A stretch of 64,000 nucleotides of DNA from Tricholoma matsutake (taxonomy: Eukaryota > Basidiomycota > Agaricomycetes > Agaricales > Tricholomataceae): contig AP026543.1 in the NCBI GenBank assembly GCA_026075535.2, positions 9,300,001 through 9,364,000 on the forward strand. The letters run 5' to 3'. A model generated the notes under the pieces. It was not told where the DNA came from. It was given only the letters and a program-made list of their open reading frames with translations, and did not search any database. Shown piece after piece: positions 9,048 to 20,936 of the stretch (positions are counted from its first letter, which is position 1; each line of letters starts with the position of its first letter). The position numbers and the translations under genes are program-made.

Positions 9048-12000
9048 CACAAATTTATTTTGTAGGCACTTCATGAAGTTTCAAAGAGCTTGGAACTTGA
9101 ATATATCAAATTTGACTATCCAATATGGGATACTTTTGTCAAGTACCTGGAAATTGGTTATTCCAACCAGAATCCCCAGAGTCCAACTGGAATTGCTGGA
9201 TTCCACATCTGTGAAAGTTATGGACAAGTAGAGATCATCAGGGCCTGTACACCCCCCTATCTACAAGCTTGCAAAGGGAAAACTAAGATATCTTATTTCT
9301 ACTGAACATACAAAAAAATTGCATTTGCATTTTTGGGTTCTCCTGATGTCTGTGATAAAGAAGACAATTGATTCAGAGGACTCGTACATGCCAGGCGCAG
9401 CCATGGCCCAACTAGAACAAGTGTTATAATACCAAACTTGTTTGATTAAATTGAATTACTTACAGCAAAAGAAGCAGCTGGAGTTACAACATGGAAGATT
9501 TTGACACTTAACAACCACCTCATAGCATGCCAATTCTGTCTTGAGGAGGTGAAGCATTGTGCTTATGAATACAAGGGTCTTGACTTGGATTCAGTGAACA
9601 ACGATTGTAATGATGTTCAAATTGCGCAAGCCACAGCTCGCACAACAACATGCCTAAGTGCGATGGGCACAAACAAACGTGCTTGATCCGAAGCCAGTTC
9701 TTCCAGTACAACTGGTACTAAACAAGGGAAATTCGCTGTTGTATCAGTGAAAGCCCACAGCTTTTCACCGCCAAAACAAATTGCCTGGGAGAATCAGTTG
9801 CTTAGGGCATTCATCTCTGCAGGGTGGTCCTTCAATTCTATCACAGACCCTGAAGTTCAAAAGCTGTTCCATAACTTTGTTCCTGGAGCCTCAGTACCAA
9901 CACGCCAAAATTTATCTAACCAGATTCTCATTCGAGAGATGACAAAAATAGAAAACTCTCTCAAAGAGTCAGTAAAGGGAGCATATGTGACAATCCAGGA
10001 GGATGGCTGGAAGTCGCTTTCCAAAAAACATCTCGTTGTGTTCATGTACACAGCCAAATGACAGGCACACCTTACCAATGTTTATGACATGACAGCACTC
10101 TGGAAGACAGGGCTAAACTTGCTCAATAAAACGAGAGCTGAATGGGAAGCACTCGAGGAGATGGGGATCCAGCCAATTGGGGTTGCTGGTGATGCCACAG
10201 GTGATGGTGGCAAGATGCAAAGATTACTCAAAGCTGAGAAGCCACAGGCACTGATTGCTGACTGCTGGTAAGTAAGACAAACATGCTCAATTATCAAATG
10301 AGCCAATAATCTTGTGTACTTACTCTTTGGTAGGTTCCACTTATGCTAGGCGATTACTACAAGAGAAATCCAAAGGTAGCGACACTTGTTGATCAGGCCA
10401 TCGAGGTCATAAAGTGGTTTAACAATCATTCCTACTGTCTGGGAAAGCTCAGAGATGAGCAGCTAATCATGTATGAATGGGCATGGGCACTGATAATGCC
10501 CATACATACCCACTGGACATCACACTTTTGTTCACTTTCCAGAATCCTGCAAGTGAATAAAGCTATGACCCTAGCTGTGACTCAACATTGTGAACAGTTT
10601 CTCGAATATGTGGGTAGTTCATGGAAGAAGATTGAGACAGCTGAATGAGTAATGGATCATGTGTGCGATAACAACTGGTGGAAGGAATTATCAATGTGAA
10701 GCTTACTAATTGTTGTCTATCTTGATTGAGCTGATTGCATCTATTAGAGTTAAACTCCACATAGAGCCACTTGCCATCACCGTCAATGTTGCTCAGCATG
10801 GCAATGTTCGATGTGATCAAGTTCTTGTTCTTCTTGGCCAGCTGTGCCACATCTACATCAATATCCATATCAAAGACAGAACTCAACCAAATGCAGCAGG
10901 AGAGGATGACTCTCATCCTGTGACAGCGATCATTGATAGCATCAAGAAGCGATGGAGAAAGGCTGATCAAGATCTATTCATTGCATTTGTGTTCCTTAAT
11001 CCCCTCCTGAAAGCACAGCTCTTCAACCCAAACAAGTTATTGATCACTATGCTCCTTGGAATTCTATGTCGCCTGTATACTCGAGTATTTCATCTCACAG
11101 ACTCTCCCCCTGGCCTTATGCAAGAAATTGTCCAGTACTACAATAACAAGGGCATTTACTCTAAGGAACTGTGGCCAGTTGAAGAGATATGAGGGGTTTG
11201 TAAAGCTCCGGTGCATTTCAAAAGTAGATTTTTATGATATCAATATAACTACTTTACAGGATGGATCTACTGATGATCCTATCAAGCTCTGGAAATTGCT
11301 ATCTGCTAGCAATCCTCTCATCAAGCTTGCAGCACTACTTCTGAGCTTTGTGCCAAGCTCAGCCACTGTTGAGTGTTTTTTTTTGAAGATGGGCGATATC
11401 AACACAAAGAAGCGTACCCTGCTGGGGACCAAAAGGTTATGTGATATTGCATACATCAAAACCAAATTACGGCATGAGCAAGCTTGGGAAGGAATTGTGG
11501 TCAAGCACCTGAAATGCAAGTTCAGCAATTCTGCATCAAACGATGAAGAGCCTCAAGCTGAAGGACCCATTATGAGCCGGGTTGATTATGAGGAGATTGT
11601 GCAGGATTTAGAGGGTCCAGGTGATAGGTCAGAATCAGATAGCGAGCCTGATGATGATGATGAGCCACAAACATTCACAAGGATAGCTCAAGAAATGGAA
11701 GCTCAGGCTGATGCTGACCATTCAGATTTAGATGGTCAAGAGTCTGATAATGAACTCCCGGACACTGTGACAGCAGCATCAAATCAACCAGTATGCTCTG
11801 CTTTCTTGCATTGAATATTTTTACTGAATTTTGCATTGATTTCCAGGCTCCTGGGCCAACCATAACTATTCTCCCTTTCTTTGGTTGAAGTTATCACATT
11901 GCCATCAAAGATCTTTTCAACTGGTCTGTTGAGAAAGGATGGGATCTCTTCTGGGATACAGGAAAAAGGCATTATTGAGACAAAATTATATTTCATGACT

Positions 12001-12390
12001 TATTGGCACAGGCAAACACTCAGGATGGCACAGGAGGGGATGGCTTGACATCATCTGCTAGTGTAGATTTGACTATGTAGAGTCTATAGCCTACATTTGG
12101 ACTACAATGTGCCTACTAGAATTTTTATTTTGAGTTCTGACCTTTTGACCCTTCTAACCCTAGGTCAGAGACGGTCATTTCAATCTTGAATTGACCCTCA
12201 CTGACCCAAATGGTGAAAACCTGGGTCAGTAACAACACTGAGCAAAAGTGATACATTAAGTCTGATGGCTGCTCAGCAGACTTTGGAGTTTCAAGTTTGT
12301 CTGAATGCAGGCTTATATTTTGAAGTCAGTCAAACTCAGCCCCTTACATATTTTCACATTCAGTGGGTTTTACCGACACGTGGATTTTGA

Positions 12391-13480
12391 ATGAAAAAGG
12401 AAACTGTCATGTTGAGTCACACTTCCTCAACAATGCTCAGCAATGTCCACTGTCCTCCTACTCCTAAAGTCCCACAGAGAAGCTCATCTTCTATCCACCA
12501 TACAGCTCAATGCTACACTACCACACAACGGTGGAAGGACAATGAGGGGAAGACTGTGTCCAATGTGTGCATGTTGTTACTCATATCTTTTGTTTGCTTT
12601 CATGATCTAATTCTGTTTCTAAATTCATTTAGTTGTGGTCTCTATGACAAGCTTCATGGTGCTGCCTATTTTATCTCTATGAATTTAGATGTCATCCACA
12701 AGCGGTCTAGGCACTCACTGGCCCCAGGCCACCAAACATCACAATCAAATCTTTTGCACTATAACAATTCTTCCCCTACACTTGCATACCGCACAGGCAC
12801 CACACCATGGACAATGCCCAAGGCCTGTCGCCAACTGAAGGAGCATCGCCCCATCTTCCATCACAAGATCAACATCATCTGGGAGGAATTGGGTCCCAAG
12901 GTTTGCCAGCTCCTGGAAAACAAGGGGCTCTTCTGGACGTCCATCGACGTCATTTGCTTCAAAGTCGGAGAGGGACCTGTCAGCCCTGTTGTTCTGTGGA
13001 TTGGTGTCATCCCCAAGATGCTCTCAGTGACGATGCCTGCACCTCTGTGAACAGCTGCCTGGGTCTTTTCCAGCAGTTCAGATGTTGAGGTGGAATTCTG
13101 GGGTTCCATCTATACCTGGTCTGCTGGCCCAAGCTTCCTGAAACCCATTTCCAATCTGCACCCAACCATCGACATTTGCAGAGCTCTTACTCCTGTCCTT
13201 GGGCCCTCCATTGCTGCCCAGGATATGCCTCTGGTGGCTTCTACCTCGCCAAAGGCGGCGGCAGCCAGAAAGTCCTGCTCCTCACATGCCATGTCTGTAC
13301 AGATGCAAACGAGTTGTTTGTTGGGCCTAAGTGATGTTTTTTCAGGTTCTTTTCTTCTTTTCTCTTCTCTTTTCTTTTCAACTAACAAATGTTTTGATTT
13401 GATCTTCAGGTTCTATTACCATGAGATAGCGCCAAGACAGCAGACCTACCTATATCCACACCACTGCTGCGAGTATCTGC
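12391..13480 (+). pseudogene. Captured fragment of a basidiomycete hypothetical gene
   Basis: Successive frames encode stretches such as Leu-Trp-Ile-Gly-Val near 12995 and Leu-Thr-Pro-Val-Leu-Gly near 13190. A glycine-rich segment followed by Val-Leu-Leu-Leu-Thr-Cys-His lies near 13245-13295. From memory these resemble a widespread uncharacterised Agaricomycete protein family; this is recognition, not a search result. At least two frameshifts are needed to read it through. An intron with a CTTCAG acceptor ends near 13410. It sits inside element B, so it is best read as a transduplicated gene fragment. Confidence 0.45.
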
Positions 13481-13499
13481 TCACAGGGTAGATAATGGA

Positions 13500-14040
13500 T
13501 CAGGATGATGAGACATTGGGATGAAAGCCAACGATGGGGACAACTTGGCCCAGTGATGAGGACAAACGGCAAGGCACAGATGATGATGACCACCACCAGC
13601 ACCCACCTACCAGACCCCCACCACTGCTCACGGGTTGGACGTCAAAGATGGTGAGAGGGCGCCACAATGACAGGGCAGGGGGGGGAAACAACAATGAGAA
13701 CAACACTGACAATGAGAGGAAGGACAATGACAGCAGGGACCAGGGGACAAAGAAGAGGATGGCTGGGATGTGGATGGGGACAACAAGGATGAAGGACAAT
13801 TGAGGGACAATGACCACAATGAAGACAGCCTCTGTGAGCAGGGTGACAAGCTGACAGGGACAAGCTGATGACAAGGAGAACAGTGCAAATGGGGGAAGAC
13901 CAACAACAGGGGAACAATAGCAGAGGATGACTGCGGCGATCACAAAGAGACAACCACAAAGTGATGGCCATGAATGATGATGGTGGCCACCGCTACCACC
14001 ATAGCAGACGACAGCAAAAGGCGACAGCAACTATTGCGCC
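13500..14040 (+). other. GACAATGAC-rich exon-like tract of element B
   Basis: A purine-rich stretch dominated by ggacaatgac and gaggacaac words keeps long frames open by composition. It matches the corresponding part of element A and of the element at 45544. I see no protein domain; the open frames are likely a by-product of low complexity. Confidence 0.45.
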
Positions 14041-14059
14041 CACCCACCTCCCATGTATC

Positions 14060-14530
14060 ACTTCTAGTAAATGCATAGCTTATATCTCCTCTTGTACTCC
14101 ATACTAACCATTCTACATATTATATTTTTATTTTATTGAATTTTATTTGTAGTGATTGGATGGATCCCATTTTATTAGACTCCCTTGAGAAAGGGCCATC
14201 ATTTGACAAAGCAATCTTGTAATTGTCCATCATCAGCACCCAGCTACAAGATGTCCCTGAACTTCCATTTGGCAATTGCCATTCTGCGTGGGCTGTATTG
14301 GCTGCTGTTTGTTTTGGCCTTCTTTTTGCCAACCATCACTGCTGCTTTGTAATGGTTCCATGGTAGTTTTATTGTCTCAGGAAGCATAACCCTGGTCAAC
14401 TGGGCTGTCATTGTAGAGTTTGGTTGTTCAGGGCCCTTTAAAAAAACTTAATTTTTGAGTTAAGGAATAGGTTGAAATTCAACATCTGAAGTCAAGGCAA
14501 CACTATGGAGATTTTAGGAGAATGCCGATG
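14060..14530. other. Unassigned spacer
   Basis: AT-rich sequence without a recognised gene or repeat. Confidence 0.4.
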
Positions 14531-15720
14531 ATGATGCTCAACCCGGGAAAACCACCAGAACTGCCAATGAGGCAATCAATGATGTTTGCGACAAGTCAGA
14601 GGAAGGTTGCGAGATGTTCCGAATGTTCGTGGTCAAACCTATGAGAAGATTACTAGTTAACACTAGTCGTGAAGGTAGTGTTATGAGAGATGAAAGCGTT
14701 TGGCGTGGTCCAATCGAGTATCGATTGATATCGAGGGTGATCGACAAGATCGACGGCAAATGAGTTTATCGTCAATGGTCGATATGTGAGTTCTGGGGAC
14801 CTTTTGATAGGTCGATAGTATATGAAGGGTGCGGTAAATGTCTATGAAGTGTTGGAAGGGTTACTAGAGCTAATGACAAGAGGATCGAGGGAGGATCGAG
14901 GACGCGACAATTGCAGAGGTTTCTTGTTGATTGAGAAAACCCGTAGAGACTTAGATTGTTTTTTTTTAGGAAGTTGATCGGATGCTTAGAACTGTATACG
15001 AGACGATATGTGAAGACGATTTCTTGTTGTTTCCAAGTAGATACTACAGAGTTTTATATGTTTTAAAGAAACTTCCTAAAATGGAATGAGAAACATGTGT
15101 AGAACATGAGGCAAAAGATATGAGTTAAGGCACAAGGCCATAAAGGAGACTGGAATCTGAACAAGAAAGATATATATATCATATGATGAAAGAGTAATAA
15201 AGGGAAAGAACTAAAAGAGACTGTCCTTTGTGTATAAACTGCGCTAAGTCTCGCAATAATGCATCCAGCGGTTCTGTGCGCGATAGGGACTTGGAACGAG
15301 GCTGACCTATGATCAGCAGGTTTGAGCACGAGTTGGAATATGTCCTAGTGCATGGTCTTCCACCATTTAGATAATGAAGGTGGCGCCCGATGTCGCTCGT
15401 AGTTTCTCGATATCGATCGATGATGCTCGACAATGGTCGATGATGCTCGATCACGGTTGTGGCTTGTTCGAAGTTGGTCGGGGATGTTCGGTGGTCGTGT
15501 AGGGGAATCTTAGGGACTTTTGGGGTAGTACTAAGGTTGTGTGATGTGGTCTTTTGATACTATCGATGTCGCTGGTGATGTTTCGACGCAGTCGATATGA
15601 TATTGCAATCGATAGAGTGTGTCGTGCTGCATCTGGGACGTCATAGGAGTTAGCCGATGTGATTAGAATGATGCTAAAGTGGTGAATTGGTCCTTGAGCC
15701 GAGAAGACGACCTATCACCG
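14530..15720. other. TCGA-rich region of unknown origin
   Basis: This 1.2-kb block is dense in tcga, atcgat and gatcg words, for instance around 14715-14760 and 15410-15470. CpG is far commoner than in the adjacent CpG-poor transposons. No frame with a recognisable domain is present, and inverted or direct terminal repeats were not found. It may be a young, unmethylated non-coding repeat or an LTR-type sequence. Its identity is open. Confidence 0.35.
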
Positions 15721-16029
15721 ATTAATGCCAATTGACCAGGAGGTCCAAAAAGCACAGACATCATCTCCGGTAACTAAATGAGTTTATTTGCTGCTTATGT
15801 TATCATTGATCTTGGTAGCCAAAAATAGTGTATACAATCTGGATAGGTGAGTTTTTCTAAAGACTAATCTAAGAAGACAGGAAGGTGTTTTCATGGCTCA
15901 TTTCATGCTTCGTCTAATTCCATCCTACTTAACTTTGTTCGAGCCTCACCTTCCTGTTTGTCTTGGTATCCTATGCATCTTTTCAGTGGCGTGACGGGAG
16001 TCAGTTGAATTTGGCACAAAGCATGAGCT

Positions 16030-16760
16030 GCCATGGCTTTCTTGGAGGAGTTCAGAGAAGTTTATGTCAGGAATGAATAATGGCTTACATGTGCATAGTT
16101 TCCATCTAGGAGGGTTAGATCTCAAAGAACTAACATCATTTTGAAACTTCCGCCTCTCAAAGGTACTGCCAAGAACAATAATTTTGCTTCAACAATGTCT
16201 CTGACCTGAATCCTTGTGGGTGAGGTGGGTACAAACCTATTATACAGTTTGTGATCATTTATTAGGCCATCTGTTCTGCCACCTACTTATAGCCACCTCC
16301 AAGGCAATTGATGGTTCTTTCCCAATACCTAACTTTGTTGTCCTCGCCATGAAAATACTGGCCTTGCACAAGTTCCGCCAGCTTTCCCTCAGGATCCACA
16401 TCACGACTGAGTTCCAAGGCAGGGTTGGTCAGGGCCTCCATTCTATCCATGAAAAGTCTGTTGGATGCACTTACAGAATGAAAGTCTTCATAGTTGTCTA
16501 GTCCCCAGGCTTGTAACTTGGTGGGTGGAACACACCGAGCAAAGACTGCATAGATGCTCGATAAGTTGTCTGCTGCTGCCAGAAAAGATGGAGTCTGAAA
16601 TCCTGTCATTGATACTGACTGTTTGAGGAATCTGACGCGAGCTTTTCGCAGGCTGATACCTGGTTAGTACATGCTTTCTGAGTATAGAATAAGGGGTACC
16701 TTTCTTTTGCAAATGGGGGTAGGTCCTTTTGCCAGGTGATACCTTGAACACTTAAAATCC
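16030..16760 (-). pseudogene. Fragment of a basidiomycete hypothetical protein gene
   Basis: On the minus strand 16609-16283 is open and reads through a segment with His-Gly-Glu-Asp-Asn and Tyr-Trp-Glu-Arg motifs. After a presumed intron, 16190-16045 continues with Val-Gly-Asp-Ile-Val-Glu-Ala and Pro-Leu-Arg-Gly-Gly. These pieces resemble, from memory, an uncharacterised protein common in repeat-rich mushroom genomes. Upstream codons at 16750-16610 are lower quality. A stop interrupts exon 2. No function is claimed. Confidence 0.35.
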
Positions 16761-17744
16761 CTTCTTCCAGGGTTTCATCTTTGCCCTTAAATGCCAGGTG
16801 CCATCACTGAGGATTGGTTTCTTCCACAGTGCCATAATGAGACAGCCAATCAGGATCCTGTAAGTATTATATGTTAGGCTGGGAGTTGCGCAGGGGAATG
16901 CTGAGCTTGCCTTAGTAAGTTCAGATAACTGGGCACCGGCATGAGCATTGTCTGCTCTGGTTTGGGCGATGGCCTCCAGAGCATCAGCTACATGCGCTTA
17001 TTCATTTTAGCACTATGAATTATCTTTGTTGACCCTCACCAGCAGCCTTGTTATCGTAGTGGAGATCCATATTTTGGTGTTAGGAAAATACATTGTGGGA
17101 GCAGGTTGGTGGTGGTGGTGTGGGTAATTTTCTGGCTCTTCCCGTGATTATTGTAATTTTTGCACAATTGGGTTAGACTAATTTGTTACATTGCAGGAGC
17201 ACGTTGGTGCAGCATAATTATCCGAATCTTTCCACAATCATTGTATTTCAGGTTGCTAGATCCACCAGCCTAAAGTTTGTTTGGCGGGTGGGAAGTACCT
17301 GTCCTTCTTTCTTGCCATACCATCCTCAAGTGTGATTATCGATGGGTCGCACTGTGGTTATGCCTTTCTCATGTCCCCCTTTGAAAACTGGTGCCTGCTC
17401 AGATCTTAGGTCATATCTGGCTGAGATGATTTATTGATATACTCATGTTATTTGTCTATTTCTTTCTGTCTTACAGGGATCAAAGTTTTTGACTTATCAC
17501 ATAAGTACCGATTTCACTGTCAAAGTTTATCTGAATATCCCCATTCAGTTAGGATTCTTGACTGGACCTGACAGCCCATAACATCATTACATCCCTGCCT
17601 TGCCTTTGTCAACATGTATTTTCAGAATGTTGACTGTGTAGAGTGTTGTTTTCTGATAAAAATATGATGCCCTTCAGGTTGTAGTACACATAGCATTAGA
17701 TCTTTCCATAAAAGCCTGACAGCCAATATGTCGGTTGTTGGTCT
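16761..17744. other. Unassigned spacer
   Basis: No confident gene. The region may contain further decayed exons of the neighbouring minus-strand fragment, but no frame could be supported. Confidence 0.35.
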
Positions 17745-17985
17745 ATGACAGGTAAATCTGTTAGAGACCTTTCATCTGGTACGTCCACTTCTCCTGGCTA
17801 CACCCGCTCTTCTGCAAAGTTTATTGGTCCCTGCTCTGACAGACATCCAGTTGGTTTCCACTTGTTGACTTGGATATTCCCATTCCAATCCACTATAAAG
17901 TCTTTGCAGCTTTTGTTACCCACCAACAAATTCTATCTCCTACAACCATCTACTTTCAATATCGCTTCACATTCACCTATTTTGA

Positions 17986-20936
17986 AATGGCCCGCACCAA
18001 AAAAATTGCTGGGTACAACGTCCGCATTTTTTTCCTTGTCATTGCTGATCCACCAATAGATCAGCACCTTCCTCGATCATGACGGACAATAACAGAGTGT
18101 CGTTGTATGTCCTTTCTATTTGACTAGCTCCAGGATGATTCATCTTTTTGTGTTTTGGCTGCAGCGAATCTCTGCCTGCAGTTGAAAATATCCCCCAGTC
18201 TGGTTAGTGCTTGAGTATTTATTGTTCAGATGAAGCTGTTCTGACTTGAGATCTGTAGCCCCAAGTTGCAAAAACAAAAAACAGACAAACAAGATTCTTC
18301 AAGTGAAGAGTAAGAGTCCAGTACTGTAGTCAATAGTGGGATAATGTCTTGGGTTGCAGAGAATTGGAATTGTCTTGGTGCAGCCCCAAGAAGAGTCACC
18401 TCGCCTCTCCTGGTACCCCAGAATATGATGAAATGCCTGCGGTGTCATCCAAAAGGCAAGTTTTACTTTTGTTACTGCACAATTGCTCTCTGATTTATTT
18501 GCTATAATTGTGCAGGGTGTCTACCTTGGGTTCCTCTTCAAAGCAACTTAAATTTGGTACTGCAGAGATTTCTGAGTACATTTCTTTTTTTGTACATGTC
18601 AACATCTTCCAGCTTTATCCTGGCTTTTAGGGCAGCTGGCTCCTCTAAGTTGTCTTTGAAGCCCACCCTGGTGCTTGAAAAAAAAGACATAGCTACCCTG
18701 CCTCCTGCTGTCAAGCATGACAGAAGGCATGCCAAAGTCCCATTGAGGATGTTGTAACTATAAAGTATGTGTGTGAATACAAACTGACAGTTTCTGATGC
18801 TTTGTTTGTTCTGGGGTAGGCAGGAACCGGGAGTCCTGCCTGTTGTGGCCATCACAAGAAAGTCCCCTCCAACTGCCCGGCATGGCCAAAAGTGCCCTCA
18901 TAGCCAAACACCAATAGAACAAGCAGAAAATGCAAGGTATGTCCATACTGCTATAAATTTTCTCTACTCTAATGTTGTTTGCTACCTGTAATACTAGGGA
19001 TTCTACTCCAACCCCCACTCGTCCCCAGTGACTGAAGTGACTTATGGAGAAAGGTGCCTACAACAATACTTCCAGGTCTGTATTGTCTCTATGGTTTGAT
19101 CCTTTAATTTTCACATGTTTGTACAGCCCGCATCCAGCAGATGTTGATGTTACCTCGGAAAAGGAACTGCTGTAAGTTGCGCAACAAAACATTGATTCGC
19201 TTGATGTTCATCCGACAGTAAACATGAAACATCTGGGATTACAACAAAAGCTAAGAAAGCTTCCAAGGCACAGGAGGCCTTACCAGTGACATCAAGTTCC
19301 GGCTCAGAAGACAATGCTTGAAACCATCCTAGAAATTTGAGGAAGGATAAGGTGTATGTAGCAATCTTACTCTTCCTGGTTTCTTCTCATTTTAATTTTA
19401 GTAGGTACTGACTGCAGCCTAAAGGGAAAAGGTGCATATCCGACCATTTTAAGTTCTTGCCTCAAAATGTTTATTGAAATATTCTTAGTTGTCTCAGAGC
19501 ACCTGCTCCTTGTTTGAAGAAGACATGAGCGATGGCACTGTGGATTCTACAAAAACTAAGGGGTATGTTTTGGTTTGGCCATCCTGGTTTCTTTGCACTG
19601 ATTTTCAGCAGGCACAGACAGCAGAAAAAGAAAGGGTGGGTTTTTACCTGATTTTTATTTTTCATCATAGCTCCTGCTTGGGTTAAATGTTTCTTAAGAC
19701 ATACTAGAGAATGATCCCCACTTTCTGAAGAGGAACATGAATGTCGTAGAGAATCTAGGAAAGCTAGGCCTTATGTGTGTGTGCTATTTCTTTTGTCCTC
19801 GGGGTCTTACATTTGTCTTTTTATAGGGGCAAACAGTGGAAAGCCGGTCATCCATGAGAACCATCAGTTATTTCTATATCATCAGATTCTGAGTTAGAGG
19901 ATGTCAAACAGCCCTCTTATCTGGTTATCGAGCACTCCAAGGAAAGAGGCATGGCTGTGATGAAGTCTAAAATTTCCACCAAATTGATATACAAAGAAGA
20001 TTCTGATGACTGGGATTTCATTGATGACTCTGAGTTAGTGGATGATGAGTCTGACAAGAGGTCAGAGCCACTTTATTATTATCCACCTGTTTTCTTACCT
20101 CATGTGGACACAAAGGTCTTGACAGGGGAAGCCTGCCAGGAAGAGTGCGCAGAAGGGGAAAATGTATTAAATACCATCTACTATTCTAATTACCTTGAGT
20201 TTAATGCAGAACCTCTTTTGTTTCTAGCGTTGGTGACAGACCTATGGCATCAGAGGAAGAATGATCTCTGACCCCTGAAGAAACATCAGAAGGTCTCCAA
20301 AAGGATAAAGCAATGGTCAAAGAGGGAACTGTGCTCAATGAAAGCCTTCAAGATGAGGTGCTCAGGGATGTCTACAAGTCCTTGAAACCGTTACCATAAG
20401 GGGATTGCATTTTTTGGTTCAATTTTGAGACTTAATGCTATTTCAGATATGTCTACATGTTGCCACATAGTTCCAAGGACGTGGTTGATGCTGATAAGTA
20501 TATAAAATATTCCCTAATTGCTCCAGATTTGTATGGGGTGCAAAAAGAGTATGTTATTAAAAAAATATCAGGTCTAGTTTTGCAGCTGTTTTACTCATGG
20601 TCCCGGGACAGGAACTTGGATGCTGCCCTGGCATTCAAACATTATGGATGTTTCTTAAATCCTGCTCGTGCAAGCCTGTTGTTTGTCAGGGCAAAGGATT
20701 CCAGGCTGGTAACCTCTGACACAGGGGTGAACACAGTATTTTTGATTACAGGCTGTGTCAGGGACACCTATCTCAGGACCCCATACAGCACAGGCTATGA
20801 TTTGGACAAACGAGTCCACTGTCTTTGTTTGGTCCCACTCAGTCAGGAATTTCAGTTAGCAGTGGCATATTTAGGCAATGCATTTGGGGTACATGAGGTT
20901 GTGGGTCCTGTTTCGGGGCCCACATTTGCACAACTC
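17986..20936 (+). pseudogene. Decayed multi-exon hypothetical gene, 3' end cut by gypsy-1
   Basis: A start-like Met-Ala-Arg-Thr-Lys-Lys occurs at 17986. Short open segments flanked by GT...AG introns follow: about 18360-18455, 18700-18755, 18820-18940 (Cys/His/Lys-rich), 19480-19630, 19951-20271 (acidic) and 20457-20936. The last is the longest, 160 residues, with a motif Leu-Gly-Asn-Ala-Phe-Gly before it is cut at about 20937 by gypsy-1 pol sequence. The order (basic N-terminus, Cys/His cluster, acidic Ser-rich middle, conserved C-terminal block) recalls uncharacterised mushroom proteins. Several stops are present. No function is assigned. Confidence 0.35.

Larger units (their letters stand above)
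7113..9375 (+). mobile_element. Element A: non-autonomous, cassette- and hairpin-bearing
   Basis: The element interrupts the hAT-1 transposase frame and is bounded by a 10-bp direct repeat gaggactcgt (7103-7112 and 9376-9385). Removing one copy and the insert rejoins the reading frame. Its first ~200 bp match element B (12241-12440). Inside are cassettes of a hairpin plus 5' splice site plus T-rich intron (near 7370, 7690, 8040), Asp/Asn-rich GACAATGAC exon-like stretches, an 83-bp-arm palindrome, three G/C hairpins and a tRNA-like module. No transposase is encoded. Obvious terminal inverted repeats were not found, so the exact termini remain inferred. Confidence 0.6.
6886..11814 (+). pseudogene. 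hAT transposase (BED finger to dimerisation domain), disrupted
   Basis: An ATG at 6886 starts an N-terminal segment with the Trp-x3-Phe and Cys/His spacing of a BED zinc finger. This segment is cut by element A after a Glu-Asp-Ser codon run and resumes at 9376. A 44-nt intron follows near 9423-9466. The middle region runs through 9747-10061, 10089-10271 (with a GTAAGT intron to about 10333), and 10343-10648. The C-terminal exon at about 11056-11814 contains the conserved hAT dimerisation block (Leu-x2-Leu-Ala-x3-Leu-Ser then Ser-Ala-Thr-Val-Glu) followed by an acidic tail. Several in-frame stops and frame changes lie between 10060 and 11060, so the enzyme is inactive. The product would bind the element ends and catalyse cut-and-paste transposition. 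Confidence 0.8.
6649..12240 (+). mobile_element. hAT transposon hAT-1 (5.6 kb, interrupted)
   Basis: Perfect 18-bp terminal inverted repeats CAGTGTTGTTACTGACCC lie at 6649-6666 and 12223-12240. The 8-bp target-site duplication agcaaaag is present at 6641-6648 and 12241-12248. An 8-bp duplication is the hallmark of the hAT superfamily, and the element encodes a decayed hAT transposase with a BED-like zinc finger and a C-terminal dimerisation domain. It inserted into element B and was later itself interrupted by element A at 7113-9375, so its own length was about 3.3 kb. The subterminal region repeats gggtcagt/actgaccc words, likely transposase-binding sites. Confidence 0.9.
12241..14058 (+). 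mobile_element. Element B, right part, with captured gene fragment
   Basis: Sequence continues element B after the hAT-1 insertion. Positions 12249-12440 match element A at 7144-7345 with mostly C/T and G/A differences. Unlike A, B keeps an extra ~860 bp (12440-13300) of decayed coding sequence. Then come the same cassette (Gly-Pro codon run, intron, CTACC exon) and a GACAATGAC-rich exon-like region to about 14040. The right end was not pinned down; it lies near where the cassette-type composition stops. Confidence 0.5.

Noticed and set aside
13500..14030. Minus-strand 176-codon hydrophobic ORF
   Set aside because: It is the complement of the purine-rich GACAATGAC tract; the hydrophobic residues follow from that composition.
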